Source of the DNA: Halomonas sp.
GTDB lineage: Bacteria; Pseudomonadota; Gammaproteobacteria; Pseudomonadales; Halomonadaceae
Length of the DNA: 64,000 bases
Reading direction: 5' to 3'
Assembly: GCF_011050415.1 (NCBI RefSeq)
Contig: NZ_DRFS01000022.1
Location: 62,001 to 126,000, forward strand
Shown here: in pieces, positions 15,889-25,476 of the stretch
How positions within the stretch are numbered: the first letter of the stretch is position 1
Layout: each line of letters starts with the position of its first letter
The notes under the pieces: generated by a model
The model's input: the letters and a program-made list of their open reading frames with translations, nothing else
What the model was told of the DNA's origin: nothing
Database searches by the model: none
Translations under genes and position numbers: made by a program

Positions 15889-17814
15889 TTATCGATAGCC
15901 CTTAGCCTGAAGCTTAAACAGCTTCGCGTATCGACCATTTTCCTTAAGCAGCTCTTCGTGTGTGCCGCGCTCAATAATATGACCTTGATCAATCACAAGG
16001 ATAAGGTCAGCACTGCGCACCGTTGAGAATCGGTGCGAGATTAAAATTGCCATCTTGTCGCGGCTATGTTCACGGAAGCGTGCAAATACTTCTGCTTCTG
16101 CGGCAGCATCCATTGCAGCGGTGGGTTCGTCAAGCACAATGATATCGGCATTTTCACGCATGTAAGCGCGTGAGAGAGCAATTTTCTGCCACTGGCCGCC
16201 GGAGAGTTCCTGGCCATTTTTAAACCATCGGCCAAGCTGAGTGTTGTAACCGTTAGCCATACGCGCAATAAAGTCATCCGCCATGCCGTGTCGAGCGGCT
16301 TGCTGCCAGCGCTGCTCGTCGTCAAAGGCATGAATATCGCCTACCCCTAGGTTTTCCCCCACTTTTAGCTGATAGCGAACAAAATCCTGAAAGATCACGC
16401 CGGTACGCTCATGAAGCGCATGAGTACTCCAGTCGCGCAGGTCGCTACCATCTAACAGAATCCGCCCCTTGGTCGGGTGATAGAGCCGTGTCAGCAGTTT
16501 GATTAGCGTGGTTTTCCCTGAGCCATTTTCGCCTACTAATGCCAGGCTCTGACCAGGTGAGATGTGCAGCGAGATATCGTGCAGAACATCAGCACCGCCC
16601 GGGTAGGAGAAGCTGACGTTCTCGAAGCGCAGCCCATCTCCTGGCTGTGCGCCTTGTGTTAGCGTGCCGCTCGCGGCCTCCACCGGCTGCTCCAGATACT
16701 CGTAGAGATTGGAGAGGTAGAGGTTATCTTCGTACATGCCGCTGATCGCTGTGAGGCTAGCTGAAAGCGCTGTCTGGCCCTGTTTGAAGACCATTAAGTA
16801 CATGGTCATTTGACCAAGTGTCAGCGACCCAGCAATGGTTTCGATGACCACCCAGCCGTAGGCGGCGTAAAAGGTTAAGGTGCCAAGTAAACCGAGCAGA
16901 AATCCCCAGCTTTCCCTGCGTAAAGTGAGACGTCGATCTTCGGCAAATAGCTGAGTAAAGATATCGCGGTAGCGCTTAAGAAAGAGTCCTTCAAGGCCAA
17001 ACAGCTTGACCTCTTTAATGCTGTCTTCCCGGGCAAGAACTGTCTCTAAATAGATCTGCATACGGGTTTGCGGCGAGCGCCAGCGGAATAGCCGAAAAGC
17101 GTCACCGGAGAATTTTGCTTCCGAAATAAATACTGGCAGCGCGCCCGCTACTAAGATCAGCAGTGCCCAAGGGGAAAACTGCACCAGCAGTACACCGAAG
17201 CTGCCCAGCGAGATAGCATTTTGCAGCAGCCCAAAAGTTTTATTCACCAGCGCAAGGGGGCGCGTAGACGCCTCACGCCGTGCTCGGGTGAGCTGATCGT
17301 ATAGCTCTGAATCCTCAAACTGACTAAGTGAAAGCGCGCCCGCTTTCTCCAGAATCATCACATTAACTTTTTGCCCCAAAAGCGCTCTTAACAGCGACTG
17401 CTGAGCAGAAAGGCCGCGCTGGGCTAACGCTATTAACCCAATGATAAGCGCTTCAATCCCCACCAGTTTTAGAACCGGCGTGATCAAGACCAGCAGGTTG
17501 GGATTGGTGGCTTCGCGATGAGTCTCCATGGCGCTCACCACACCATCCACAATCAACTGGCCGACCCACGCCGCCACGGCGGGAAGTACCCCTGCGACCA
17601 ACGTGCACAGTGCAAGGCCAAGCATCATCCAGCGGGAGGTTTCCCACACCAAGCCAAGCGCGCGGCGGCTATACCGAAACACGCCAAAAAAACCGCTTAG
17701 CGGTGAGGAGGAAGTAGCTTCAGAAGGTGGTGGGGACATCATTAGGTTGGCAAAAAGCACTGAGTAAAAAAGGAGTGCCATGATGCGGTGGTTCAGCGTG
17801 GATAGCCAGCGCAA
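15889..17814 (-). CDS. ABC exporter, fused membrane and ATPase domains
   Basis: Up to 641 residues. The first 30 may be untranslated: Met codons at residues 12 and 25-26 are alternative starts, and no strong ribosome site distinguishes them. Hydrophobic helices fill residues 50-340 (type IV exporter fold). The ATPase domain has Walker A GENGSGKTT, the signature ELSGGQ, Walker B IIVLDEP and the ISHRFSTVR switch, all intact. It would act as a homodimer in the inner membrane; the substrate is unknown. It is monocistronic, with a terminator downstream and a 70-base gap to the gamma-glutamyltransferase gene. Confidence 0.9.
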   Translation of the reverse strand: MRWLSTLNHRIMALLFYSVLFANLMMSPPPSEATSSSPLSGFFGVFRYSRRALGLVWETSRWMMLGLALCTLVAGVLPAVAAWVGQLIVDGVVSAMETHREATNPNLLVLITPVLKLVGIEALIIGLIALAQRGLSAQQSLLRALLGQKVNVMILEKAGALSLSQFEDSELYDQLTRARREASTRPLALVNKTFGLLQNAISLGSFGVLLVQFSPWALLILVAGALPVFISEAKFSGDAFRLFRWRSPQTRMQIYLETVLAREDSIKEVKLFGLEGLFLKRYRDIFTQLFAEDRRLTLRRESWGFLLGLLGTLTFYAAYGWVVIETIAGSLTLGQMTMYLMVFKQGQTALSASLTAISGMYEDNLYLSNLYEYLEQPVEAASGTLTQGAQPGDGLRFENVSFSYPGGADVLHDISLHISPGQSLALVGENGSGKTTLIKLLTRLYHPTKGRILLDGSDLRDWSTHALHERTGVIFQDFVRYQLKVGENLGVGDIHAFDDEQRWQQAARHGMADDFIARMANGYNTQLGRWFKNGQELSGGQWQKIALSRAYMRENADIIVLDEPTAAMDAAAEAEVFARFREHSRDKMAILISHRFSTVRSADLILVIDQGHIIERGTHEELLKENGRYAKLFKLQAKGYR

Positions 17815-17884
17815 CCACCGGTTGCCTTCAACGGCAACACGGCGGAGAGGTATTGGCTCAATCGCGATTTATTAGAACAGCAAC

Positions 17885-19492
17885 TTACCAGGGCAGCACT
17901 GCCCCGTCGGTGCGCGGCTCGGTGCCGCCTTGCAGTACGCCGGTTTCAGGGTCGCGTAGAATGATCTGGCCACGTCCAAAGCTGATGGAGTCAGCGACTT
18001 TGACGATGTCGTGGCCACGGCGGGCTAGCGCCAGGGCTAAGTGATTAGGGAAGTCAGCTTCGACTTCGATGGTTTTGCCTTTTGTCCACTTCCAGCGCGG
18101 CATATCGAGCGCCGCCTGAGGGTTGAGTTGATCTTCTAGCATGGCTGTTACCACCTGCACATGGCCCTGGGGCTGCATATAGCCACCCATCACGCCGAAC
18201 GGCCCAACAGCTTGGTTATCTTTGGTAATAAAGCCAGGGATAATAGTGTGGTAGGTACGTTTGCCAGGTGCCAAAGCATTAGGGTGCTGAGGGTCAAGGG
18301 AGAACGACCAGCCGCGGTTTTGCAGGCTGATGCCGGTGCCAGGAACGACCATCCCCGAACCAAAGCCCTTAAAGTTGCTTTGAATCAACGACACCATATT
18401 GCCATCGCTATCCGCTGTTGCCAGATACACCGTGCCGCCTTTGATTGGGTTGCCATGTACGGGATCAACGGCTTGCTCGCCAATCAGGGCGGCACGTGAT
18501 TTCAGATACTCGTCGGCCAGCATCTGATCAACAGTGGGGCGCATCGCTTCAAGCTCAGTAACGTGCGCGAAGCCATCCACATAGGCCAGTTTAGTGGCCT
18601 CAATACGACGGTGCAGCGTTTCAACGGGGTCTGATCCCGCTTCATCTAAGCGCTCAAGCATACCCAGTGCTTGCAACACAATCATGCCGCTGCCATTGGG
18701 AGGGATTTCCCAAATATCATGGCCTTTATAGCTAACGCTAATCGGGTCTACCCACTCCGGTTGGTAAGCAGTCAAGTCTGCTTTGCGTAACAGTCCGCCA
18801 TGTTCTTGAGAAAAGGCGTCGATGGCATCAGCCAGTTCACCCTCGTAAAACGCTTTGGCGTGAGTTTCAGCAATCGCTTTTAGGCTTTTTGCATGGCCTT
18901 CAGAGCGCCACAGTTCACCAGCCTCTGGCGCCCGTCCTTCTGGCGCAAACGTATCAAACCAAGGTTTGAAAGAAGCGTCGCTATACGCTGAATAAGTATT
19001 GAAAGCCTCCTTCCACATTTGATGAATAACCGGGGAAACGGGAAAGCCTTCATCGGCCAGCGCAATGGCAGGCGCTAGCAGTTCGGCGAACGGCAGCTTA
19101 CCGAAGCGCTCGGAAAGTGCCACCCATGCAGCGGGTGCACCGGGTACTGTGACAGGCAGCATGCCGTGATTGGGCATGGCGTCGTGGCCAAGTTCTTTCA
19201 GCGCTTCAATAGTTGCCGCTTGTGGAGCAGGGCCGCTGGCATTAAGGCCGTGTAGCTTGCCGTCGACCCAGACAATGGCAAAGGCATCGCTGCCGATCCC
19301 ATTGGAGGTAGGTTCGACCACGGTTAATGCGGCGGCGGCGGCAATCGCGGCGTCAATCGCATTGCCCCCTTGCTGCAAAATGCTAACGCCCACCTGCGCA
19401 GCTAGTGGCTGTGAGGTGGCTACCATGCCATGTTTGCCGTACGTTGCCATGCGGCGCGAGGCGCTGGGGTAATAGTGTGCATTTTGTTGCAT
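17885..19492 (-). CDS. Gamma-glutamyltransferase family protein (YwrD-like)
   Basis: 535 residues, an N-terminal nucleophile hydrolase precursor that is expected to cleave itself before Thr354 (GG-T-VYLATAD). The small-subunit hallmark QSNFKGFGSGMVVPGTGISLQNRG follows, and GGNAIDAAIAAAAALTVVEP near the start is the other conserved block. No signal peptide is seen, unlike periplasmic GGT, so it probably acts in the cytoplasm. Members hydrolyse gamma-glutamyl bonds or related amides; some are cephalosporin acylase-like. It is the last gene of a leftward tctC-tctB-tctA-ggt run and may process the imported compound (inference). Confidence 0.88.
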   Translation of the reverse strand: MQQNAHYYPSASRRMATYGKHGMVATSQPLAAQVGVSILQQGGNAIDAAIAAAAALTVVEPTSNGIGSDAFAIVWVDGKLHGLNASGPAPQAATIEALKELGHDAMPNHGMLPVTVPGAPAAWVALSERFGKLPFAELLAPAIALADEGFPVSPVIHQMWKEAFNTYSAYSDASFKPWFDTFAPEGRAPEAGELWRSEGHAKSLKAIAETHAKAFYEGELADAIDAFSQEHGGLLRKADLTAYQPEWVDPISVSYKGHDIWEIPPNGSGMIVLQALGMLERLDEAGSDPVETLHRRIEATKLAYVDGFAHVTELEAMRPTVDQMLADEYLKSRAALIGEQAVDPVHGNPIKGGTVYLATADSDGNMVSLIQSNFKGFGSGMVVPGTGISLQNRGWSFSLDPQHPNALAPGKRTYHTIIPGFITKDNQAVGPFGVMGGYMQPQGHVQVVTAMLEDQLNPQAALDMPRWKWTKGKTIEVEADFPNHLALALARRGHDIVKVADSISFGRGQIILRDPETGVLQGGTEPRTDGAVLPW

Positions 19493-19550
19493 ACTAGAGT
19501 CCTTTTAAGCGGTGTTGTTGATTTAACTTATTTAGGTATTAAACATTCTC

Positions 19551-21053
19551 TTACTGAGCGGCATTTTTTAAACGCTGAATCTTACGATCCTGATAAAGCG
19601 AAAATAGAATGGAAACGACGGCTAACGCTAAGAAAAGCGCAGACAGCGGCCGAGTCAAAAAGGTTAACCAGCTTTCATTTAGCTCAAGGGCTCGGAATAG
19701 CTGGCGCTCGAGGTTGTCGCCAAGCACCACACCCAGTATTAGCGGTGTAAGTGGAACGTCAGCTTTCCAAAGTAGATAACCGATAACCCCGAAGATAAAT
19801 AACACCCAAATATCGAACAAGTTATTGTTTAGTGCGTAAGCGCCAATGGCACAGAGCATTAGCACTACAGGTACAAGAATCTGTTGAGGAATGAGCGATA
19901 TTTTGGCGAACCAGCGCACCAGTAGCAGGTTGCACAGCACCATAACCACCGCGCCAATTAACAGGCTTGCGTAGATAGCGCCCACCAATACGGGGTTCTG
20001 TTCAAACATCATCGGCCCCGGTGTAATACCGTGCAGAATCAGTACCCCCATCATGATCGCCATCGGCAAATCACCTGGTATACCCAACGCTAGAGTAGGC
20101 ACAAAAGCACCGCCCGCCACTGCGCTGTTGGAAGCTTCAGAAGCCACAATGCCGCTTGGGGTACCCTTACCAAACTCTTCCGGGGTTTTAGAGAACTTTT
20201 TAGCCTGATCGTAGCTTAAAAAGTTAGCCACGGTGCCACCCGTACCAGGAAGCGCTCCGACCAAGCTACCAATTAACGAAGAGCGCAGGGTGTTGAGCTT
20301 TTGCCCTGCCATATCTTTGAGGATTTGGCCGTAGGGAATCGAGACATTAGTATCGATTTTCTTAGTTTCGCTTTTCTCGTCCTTAAGCTTTTCGATATTG
20401 CCGAGCAGTTGGGAGAAGGCAAATATACCAATCATCACGGGTAATATTTCAAAGCCTGACCCAAACGCCGGAATACCAAAATCAAAGCGTAGATTGCTAT
20501 TACGATCGTAGCCCACAGTGGTGATTAGCAAGCCTAATGCTGCTGCGAGTAAGCCTTTTAATAACGCCCCATTTGAAAGTCCAGCTACCAGGGTTAACGC
20601 AAAAACGATCAGTGCAGTGATTTCCCAAGGGCGAAAATTCATACTGAAACTGGCAATGAGTGGCCCAAAAAAGACCAAAACCGCCACGCTGATAATGGTG
20701 CCTAGAAACGAGGACGCAACACCGATACCCAGCGCACGGCCAGGTTCGCCTTTCTGCGCCATTGGGTAGCCGTCATACACGGTCGTTATAGAAGAGGGTG
20801 TACCGGGTATTCCCAACATGACGCCAGAGACAATCCCGCCTGAATACCCCCCTACGAACACGCCGACCATTAAAGAAACACCGCTTACCGGATCCATAGC
20901 AAAGGTGAATGGGAAGACCACCAGGATGGCCATGGTGACGGTGAATCCAGGGATACTGCCGCCAATGATTCCAAACAACACGCCGAGAACAATCAGCCCC
21001 AAAACCGATGGCGTGCCGACCTCAGCGAGCGCTTGGAGGAAAAAATTAGTCAT
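19551..21053 (-). CDS. tctA: Tripartite tricarboxylate transporter, large membrane subunit TctA
   Basis: 500 residues with about twelve hydrophobic segments. Conserved TctA blocks are present: GIPGTPSSITTVYDGYPMAQKG near residue 80 and the related GALPGTGGTVANFLSYDQAKKFS later, reflecting the internal repeat of the family. It forms the transport channel with TctB and receives substrate from the periplasmic TctC protein, driven by an ion gradient. Family substrates are carboxylates such as citrate, tartrate and aromatic acids; this one is unknown. Spacing to tctB is 15 bases, so they are co-transcribed. Confidence 0.95.
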   Translation of the reverse strand: MTNFFLQALAEVGTPSVLGLIVLGVLFGIIGGSIPGFTVTMAILVVFPFTFAMDPVSGVSLMVGVFVGGYSGGIVSGVMLGIPGTPSSITTVYDGYPMAQKGEPGRALGIGVASSFLGTIISVAVLVFFGPLIASFSMNFRPWEITALIVFALTLVAGLSNGALLKGLLAAALGLLITTVGYDRNSNLRFDFGIPAFGSGFEILPVMIGIFAFSQLLGNIEKLKDEKSETKKIDTNVSIPYGQILKDMAGQKLNTLRSSLIGSLVGALPGTGGTVANFLSYDQAKKFSKTPEEFGKGTPSGIVASEASNSAVAGGAFVPTLALGIPGDLPMAIMMGVLILHGITPGPMMFEQNPVLVGAIYASLLIGAVVMVLCNLLLVRWFAKISLIPQQILVPVVLMLCAIGAYALNNNLFDIWVLFIFGVIGYLLWKADVPLTPLILGVVLGDNLERQLFRALELNESWLTFLTRPLSALFLALAVVSILFSLYQDRKIQRLKNAAQ

Positions 21054-21068
21054 TATTTACTCCACAGG

Positions 21069-21539
21069 TTAGGGCAGCCAGATATTCAGGCCATGTCGGA
21101 AAATTACATAGATGACGATCGTCAGCGCAAAACTGAGGGTCAGATTAATAATCCACTTACGCTGTGTGTTGACGCCCATCAGCAGTGCAAGTGAGGCGAC
21201 CAAGAAGCCTATAGTGGCTGCGATGTAGCCCACTACTGGGAGTAAAGCGGCATAAAGTCCAAACAGTAGAAATAGCGCGAGGATAATGCGCCTATTCTGA
21301 AACCACTCAGTAATGAGCTGTTTTGTGCCAGCCGGCTCAGGGACCTTAACCAGCAGTGAACGTACTAAGATCATCAGCGATAGCAATCCGATGACTACCA
21401 ACAATATGCGTGGGAAAAGTGCTGATCCATACGGTTGCCAACTGGTAGGCGGGCGAATATCACCCGACTCTATCCACATGACCGCCACAATGAGGAGCAG
21501 CGCCAGCGCCAGGGCGCGGTCTTTAGTTAGCGTTAGCAT
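21069..21539 (-). CDS. tctB: Tripartite tricarboxylate transporter, small membrane subunit TctB
   Basis: 156 residues from the ATG at 21539, which has GGAG nine bases upstream; a longer frame begins at 21569. Four hydrophobic segments arranged as in TctB (LALALLLIVAVMW near the start; the last is NLTLSFALTIVIYVIFRHGL). Sequence conservation in this family is low, so the call rests mainly on topology and position between tctC and tctA. Confidence 0.85.
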   Translation of the reverse strand: MLTLTKDRALALALLLIVAVMWIESGDIRPPTSWQPYGSALFPRILLVVIGLLSLMILVRSLLVKVPEPAGTKQLITEWFQNRRIILALFLLFGLYAALLPVVGYIAATIGFLVASLALLMGVNTQRKWIINLTLSFALTIVIYVIFRHGLNIWLP

Positions 21540-21593
21540 TAAAGGTGTCTCCGGGTACCTCCAGCCCACAATAGTGGGCTAGAGGAAGCATTC

Positions 21594-22589
21594 TTAGTTC
21601 TGGAAATCGATGTTTTCGGCAGCGGCGGATAGGGCTGCTTCGTTTTCATCCAAGAATGCTTGGTAATCTTCTCCCGCTAAGAATCTCACGACTGAGCCAA
21701 ACTCATTTTCGATACGGCTCTGCACTTGTTCATTCTCCAACGCTTGGCCATAAGCATCAGCAAGCGTATCTAGGACATCTCGTGGAGTGCCCTTAGGGGC
21801 AAAAATGCCGCGGCTGGTGGAGTGATCCATTTCGATGCCTAACTCACGCAGAGTGGGCACATCAGGCATGCTTTCCAGGCGCTCCGGGTGAGCGATACCC
21901 AGGGCGCGGAAGGTGCCATCTTCAAAGAAGGCACCACCAGAAGGCAGATTAAACATGGCGAAATCGATCTCTTCTGCCATTAAGGCTGACACCTGTTCGC
22001 CAGTGTCCGGGTAACCCACTAGGCGCACATCCGCCATATCAATGCCCGCTTCCTGGAAGAACTGTGCCCAGAAGAAGTGGTCGGTTGAACTGGGGATCAT
22101 GCTGAAGCGAACTTGGCCCGGATTTTCGCGAACATAATCAGCGATCTCATCAGCGCTTTGTACTTCATGATTGACGTGAGAAGTCGGAATGTTGATGGTT
22201 TGGGTGAGTAGGGCAACCGGCTCAAAGGCATCAAATGAGTAGTCAACGGTGCCCGCTAGCTTGGAAAGCGCAATGGTGTCGTGGCTACCAAGCAGCGTGT
22301 AGCCATCGGGGTCAGCATCTTTCACATTGCGTGAACCTAGGGTTGCTCCAGCGCCTGCCATATTGACGGGAACGATGGATTCACCGAGGGTCTTTTCAGC
22401 TTCCTGTGAGATTAGCCGAAAGAGAATATCGGTTGCGCCGCCAGGGCCGTAAGGAATGATCAAGCGGAGATCCTGCTCAGGATAGTCAGCTTGAGCGGCG
22501 GTCGTCATTGCCATGCCAGACGCAAGTCCGATGGCTGCGAGGGTAGCACTTAAAGTGCGAGTACTCAGAGTAAATTTTGAACGCGTCAT
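21594..22589 (-). CDS. tctC: Tripartite tricarboxylate transporter substrate-binding protein (TctC/Bug family)
   Basis: 331 residues with a signal peptide (hydrophobic core about 13-33, cleavage after AQA). The mature protein opens with YPEQDLRLIIPYGPGGATDILFR, the conserved Bug-family start that contributes carboxylate-binding main-chain contacts, and later has ERLESMPDVPTLRELG, also typical. It would capture a carboxylated solute in the periplasm and deliver it to TctAB. It is the first gene of the tct run. The 145 bases upstream, toward the CHR genes, include an imperfect ACACAATCG/CGATCGTGT inverted repeat. Confidence 0.93.
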   Translation of the reverse strand: MTRSKFTLSTRTLSATLAAIGLASGMAMTTAAQADYPEQDLRLIIPYGPGGATDILFRLISQEAEKTLGESIVPVNMAGAGATLGSRNVKDADPDGYTLLGSHDTIALSKLAGTVDYSFDAFEPVALLTQTINIPTSHVNHEVQSADEIADYVRENPGQVRFSMIPSSTDHFFWAQFFQEAGIDMADVRLVGYPDTGEQVSALMAEEIDFAMFNLPSGGAFFEDGTFRALGIAHPERLESMPDVPTLRELGIEMDHSTSRGIFAPKGTPRDVLDTLADAYGQALENEQVQSRIENEFGSVVRFLAGEDYQAFLDENEAALSAAAENIDFQN

Positions 22590-22733
22590 TCTTCTACACC
22601 TTTATATATAGTTTCGGGGTGGTGTTGTGGGATGCCGCCAATACTGCAGCGGGGTGGTGAGCGCGTGGTCCCGTTATCGGGTTCTTGTTGTCCAACACAA
22701 TCGCCTTTTATTGCGATCGTGTGTCAGTGAGTG

Positions 22734-23264
22734 TTAGCCGAGAAATAGTCCTCCATAAATCAAGGCGCCCATTACCACAAACGCAGGATGCGTTTTGAAG
22801 CGAATGAGTGCGATGGCGGCAACGGCTGCGATTATCAGCGTATGAATAGCCCCGCTGGTGTTAAGGCTTTCGAGTAGAAAGCCCAAGGTTAGCCACGCCA
22901 TCATCATGGCAATAACCGGGCGAACCCATTGGCTCATGCGCTTTACTCGGGGAGAGTCGCGGTGGCGATAGAGTAGCCCTAGCGCACCGAGCATCAGCAA
23001 CAGCGAAGGTATGACGGTGGCTGCCACAGCGATAAAGGCACCACTAATGCCAGCCACTTCATAGCCGACATATCCGGCCATTTTGGTCGCAATAGGGCTC
23101 GGCAGTGCATTGCCTAGCGCTAATGTTTCAGCAAAGGCCTGGGAAGTCATCCAGCCATAGCGGCCGACCACTTCGGCTTCTATGAGTGGAATGATTGCTG
23201 GGCCACCGCCATAGCCGATAATGTTAGGAATAAAAAACGCTAAGAAGAGCTCCCAGTAAATCAT
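22734..23264 (-). CDS. CHR family transporter, short (half-size) protein 2
   Basis: 176 residues, a single CHR domain: FIPNIIGYGGGPAIIPLIEAEVV near the start and GNALPSPIATKMAGYVGY, the conserved signature, followed by hydrophobic segments. Short CHR proteins work as oppositely oriented pairs equivalent to one full ChrA chromate exporter. It overlaps its partner by four bases. Chromate is the known substrate of several members, but these may transport another oxyanion or sulfate; the neighbouring carboxylate transporter leaves that open. Confidence 0.85.
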   Translation of the reverse strand: MIYWELFLAFFIPNIIGYGGGPAIIPLIEAEVVGRYGWMTSQAFAETLALGNALPSPIATKMAGYVGYEVAGISGAFIAVAATVIPSLLLMLGALGLLYRHRDSPRVKRMSQWVRPVIAMMMAWLTLGFLLESLNTSGAIHTLIIAAVAAIALIRFKTHPAFVVMGALIYGGLFLG

Positions 23265-23875
23265 GCTGCCCCCTGCGCTTTTTTAGTGTCAGCAGGTTTA
23301 TTACCTGGGGGTTTAGTACCCGCGGGGCGGAGCAGGGCGGCAAGCAGAATGGCTCCAATCACCCAGCCAGGGTGAATTCCGAGCCAGTAGATTAGCCCTG
23401 CCGCAACAACGGCCATAACAGCGCTTACCACCCAGCCAAGCGCCGCCTGGGATTTATCAAAAAAGTCCCAGGTGAGTTGCGCCATCATTATCATCACCAC
23501 CGGCACAACGGCTTGGCCCATACCACGAATCCATGCCACATCGCGGTATCGGCTAAAAATGCCTAACATGATAATCATCGCGACAATCATCGGAAAAATG
23601 ACTGCGATAATGGAGGCGATACAGCCAGCCGCTCCACCAACGCGGTAACCTATATAGCCGGGCATTTTGGTGGCGATAGGACCTGGAAGGGTATTGCCGA
23701 TGGCCAAAACGTCAGCAAACTCTTCATCGGTTAGCCACTGGTGACGGGTAACTACCTCTGCACGCACTAACGGAATCATGGAGGGTCCGCCACCAAAACC
23801 GAAGATGCCGACGCGGAAAAATGCCCAAAACAGCTGCCATGAGACCCCTCGTTTTTTCATGACCTGAGCTTTCAT
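23261..23875 (-). CDS. CHR family transporter, short (half-size) protein 1
   Basis: 204 residues with the same signature (FGGGPSMIPLVRAEVV and GNTLPGPIATKMPGYIGY) and a lysine-rich C-terminal tail. Together with the protein at 22734-23264 it should form a heterodimeric anion transporter. It is the first gene after the divergent GntR regulator at 24054, which suggests the regulator controls this pair and possibly the tct-ggt genes downstream (inference). Confidence 0.85.
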   Translation of the reverse strand: MKAQVMKKRGVSWQLFWAFFRVGIFGFGGGPSMIPLVRAEVVTRHQWLTDEEFADVLAIGNTLPGPIATKMPGYIGYRVGGAAGCIASIIAVIFPMIVAMIIMLGIFSRYRDVAWIRGMGQAVVPVVMIMMAQLTWDFFDKSQAALGWVVSAVMAVVAAGLIYWLGIHPGWVIGAILLAALLRPAGTKPPGNKPADTKKAQGAA

Positions 23876-24053
23876 GAACGGGAGTCCCGCAAAACCAGTA
23901 AAGAGGTGAACGTCATACCTAGACCTTATTTATCGTTTGTAGGTTAAAAAATCGATTATCTTGTCTAAAATAGAATATAGGTAGTGCCCGATCCGACGTC
24001 AACAGTGAAAATAGAATGGACAGCGGGAGCTGAGATGAATAAAGGACATCGTC

Positions 24054-24749
24054 ATGAATAATTCTTTACCTAAGCCAGCAACGTCAGCAATGCCAGCAGG
24101 GCCCGCAGGTACAGCATCAAGCCGGGTATTTGATCATCTGCGTAAAGATCTCGTGGGTGGCAGCTTTGTTGCGGGAGAGAAACTCGCGATTAACGCACTC
24201 AAAGAGCGTTACCAGGTTGGTTTAAGCCCGCTGCGTGAAGCGCTCAATAAGTTGGCAGCCTATGGGTTATTAATTCAAGAGAATCAGCGCGGCTTTCGGG
24301 TGCCAAAGCTTTCACGGGAAGAGCTGGATGATATTGCGCATATGCGTCTAGAGATGGAAGGAATGGCGCTAGAGCGTGCCATTGCACACGGTGATTCAAA
24401 GTGGGAGGCTGAGTTGTTGGCAGCGGCACACCGTTTGAAGCGCGCCGATATCACCTTAGATAAAGGCGAAGAGTGGGAGCATCTACATACTCAGTTTCAC
24501 CGTACGCTAGTGGCGCCCTGCGGTTCGGTCTGGTTACTGCGTTTTATTGAGCAACTGCATGACCAATTTGATCGCTACCGCCGGTTGGGGCCGAAAATGC
24601 CGACCATTCGACAAGAACTTGATGATCAACATCATCAGTTGGTTGAGCTTGCGCTGCAGCGAGATGCTAAGGCTGCTCGGGCATTGTTAGATGACCATAT
24701 TCATAAATCCTACGATGTCGCTTTAAAGCGTTATCAAGAACATGCTTAG
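24054..24749 (+). CDS. GntR family transcriptional regulator, FCD domain
   Basis: 231 residues. The winged-helix domain spans about 20-95 (FDHLRKDLVGGSFVAGEKLAINALKERYQVGLSPLREALNKLAAYGLL). The all-helical FCD ligand domain follows, with the metal-binding histidines expected in HTQFHRTLV and later HHQLVELALQRDAKAARALLDDHI. Such proteins usually repress catabolic or transport genes and are released by a carboxylate ligand. It is divergent from the CHR-tctCBA-ggt block, the most likely target. The 178 bases between 23875 and 24054 must hold both promoters; no operator could be fixed by eye. Confidence 0.9.
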   Translation: MNNSLPKPATSAMPAGPAGTASSRVFDHLRKDLVGGSFVAGEKLAINALKERYQVGLSPLREALNKLAAYGLLIQENQRGFRVPKLSREELDDIAHMRLEMEGMALERAIAHGDSKWEAELLAAAHRLKRADITLDKGEEWEHLHTQFHRTLVAPCGSVWLLRFIEQLHDQFDRYRRLGPKMPTIRQELDDQHHQLVELALQRDAKAARALLDDHIHKSYDVALKRYQEHA

Positions 24750-24790
24750 GAGGAGAAATTGCCGCTTAGCAGTAAAGCAATAACGACATA

Positions 24791-24816
24791 GTACGTAGGC
24801 AGTGTACGTAGGCAGT
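24791..24816. repeat. 13-bp tandem duplication
   Basis: GTACGTAGGCAGT occurs twice in direct succession upstream of the DUF1415 gene. It is probably a slippage product. Confidence 0.75.
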
Positions 24817-24877
24817 GTGTAAACTGCTGCGCAGATAATATGACAGTCGTGACCGGCTTACTGAGCAAGAGGGTGCT

Positions 24878-25432
24878 ATGAACACAGATAACGAAATAGT
24901 AGTACAAACCCTAAACTGGGTGCGCACCTTCATCGTGGCGGAGAATATTTGTCCGTTTGCGCAGCGGGAATTGGAGCGTGAATCTATTCGTGTGGCGGTG
25001 GTGCGCTCTAAAAAAATAGAAGTGGCACTTGAGGAGTTGATGGTGGAAGTGCAGTGGTTAGACGAGCATCCTGAAACCGAAACCACGCTGCTGGTGTTTC
25101 CAACGCTATTTAAAAGCTTTGACCATTACCTGGACTTTGTTGAGCTGGCCGAAAGCATTTTAGTTGACCAGGGGTATGAAGGCATTTATCAGTTAGCGAC
25201 TTTTCACCCCAACTACTGTTTTGAAGACGCCGAACCCGATGATGCATCTAATTATACCAACCGCTCTCCCTATTCGATGGTGCATCTGCTTCGTGAAGAG
25301 AGCGTAGAAAAGGCGATCGAGTTTTATGGTGACACCGAGGTTATCCCAGAACGCAATATTGCTAAATTAACGGCCATGGGCAGCGACGTTGCTGAGCAGC
25401 GGCTCCAGCGTTGCTTTGACATTAATCGCTGA
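24878..25432 (+). CDS. DUF1415 domain-containing protein
   Basis: 184 residues, full length for DUF1415, a family common in gammaproteobacteria with no known activity. Conserved features seen: [17 protein letters not shown] (includes the invariant ICPFA), [19 protein letters not shown], and the [31 protein letters not shown]-like block with NRSPY and HLLRE. No membrane segments or signal peptide, so cytoplasmic. It is a single gene with a GAGGG ribosome site upstream. Confidence 0.85.
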   Translation: [184 protein letters not shown]

Positions 25433-25476
25433 GTGATCTCTATAGGCTGATGATCACGCGCTACGCGTAAACGCTG

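Noticed and set aside
24791-24816. Short direct repeats as a CRISPR or iteron array
   Set aside because: Only two 13-bp copies without spacers; best explained as slippage.
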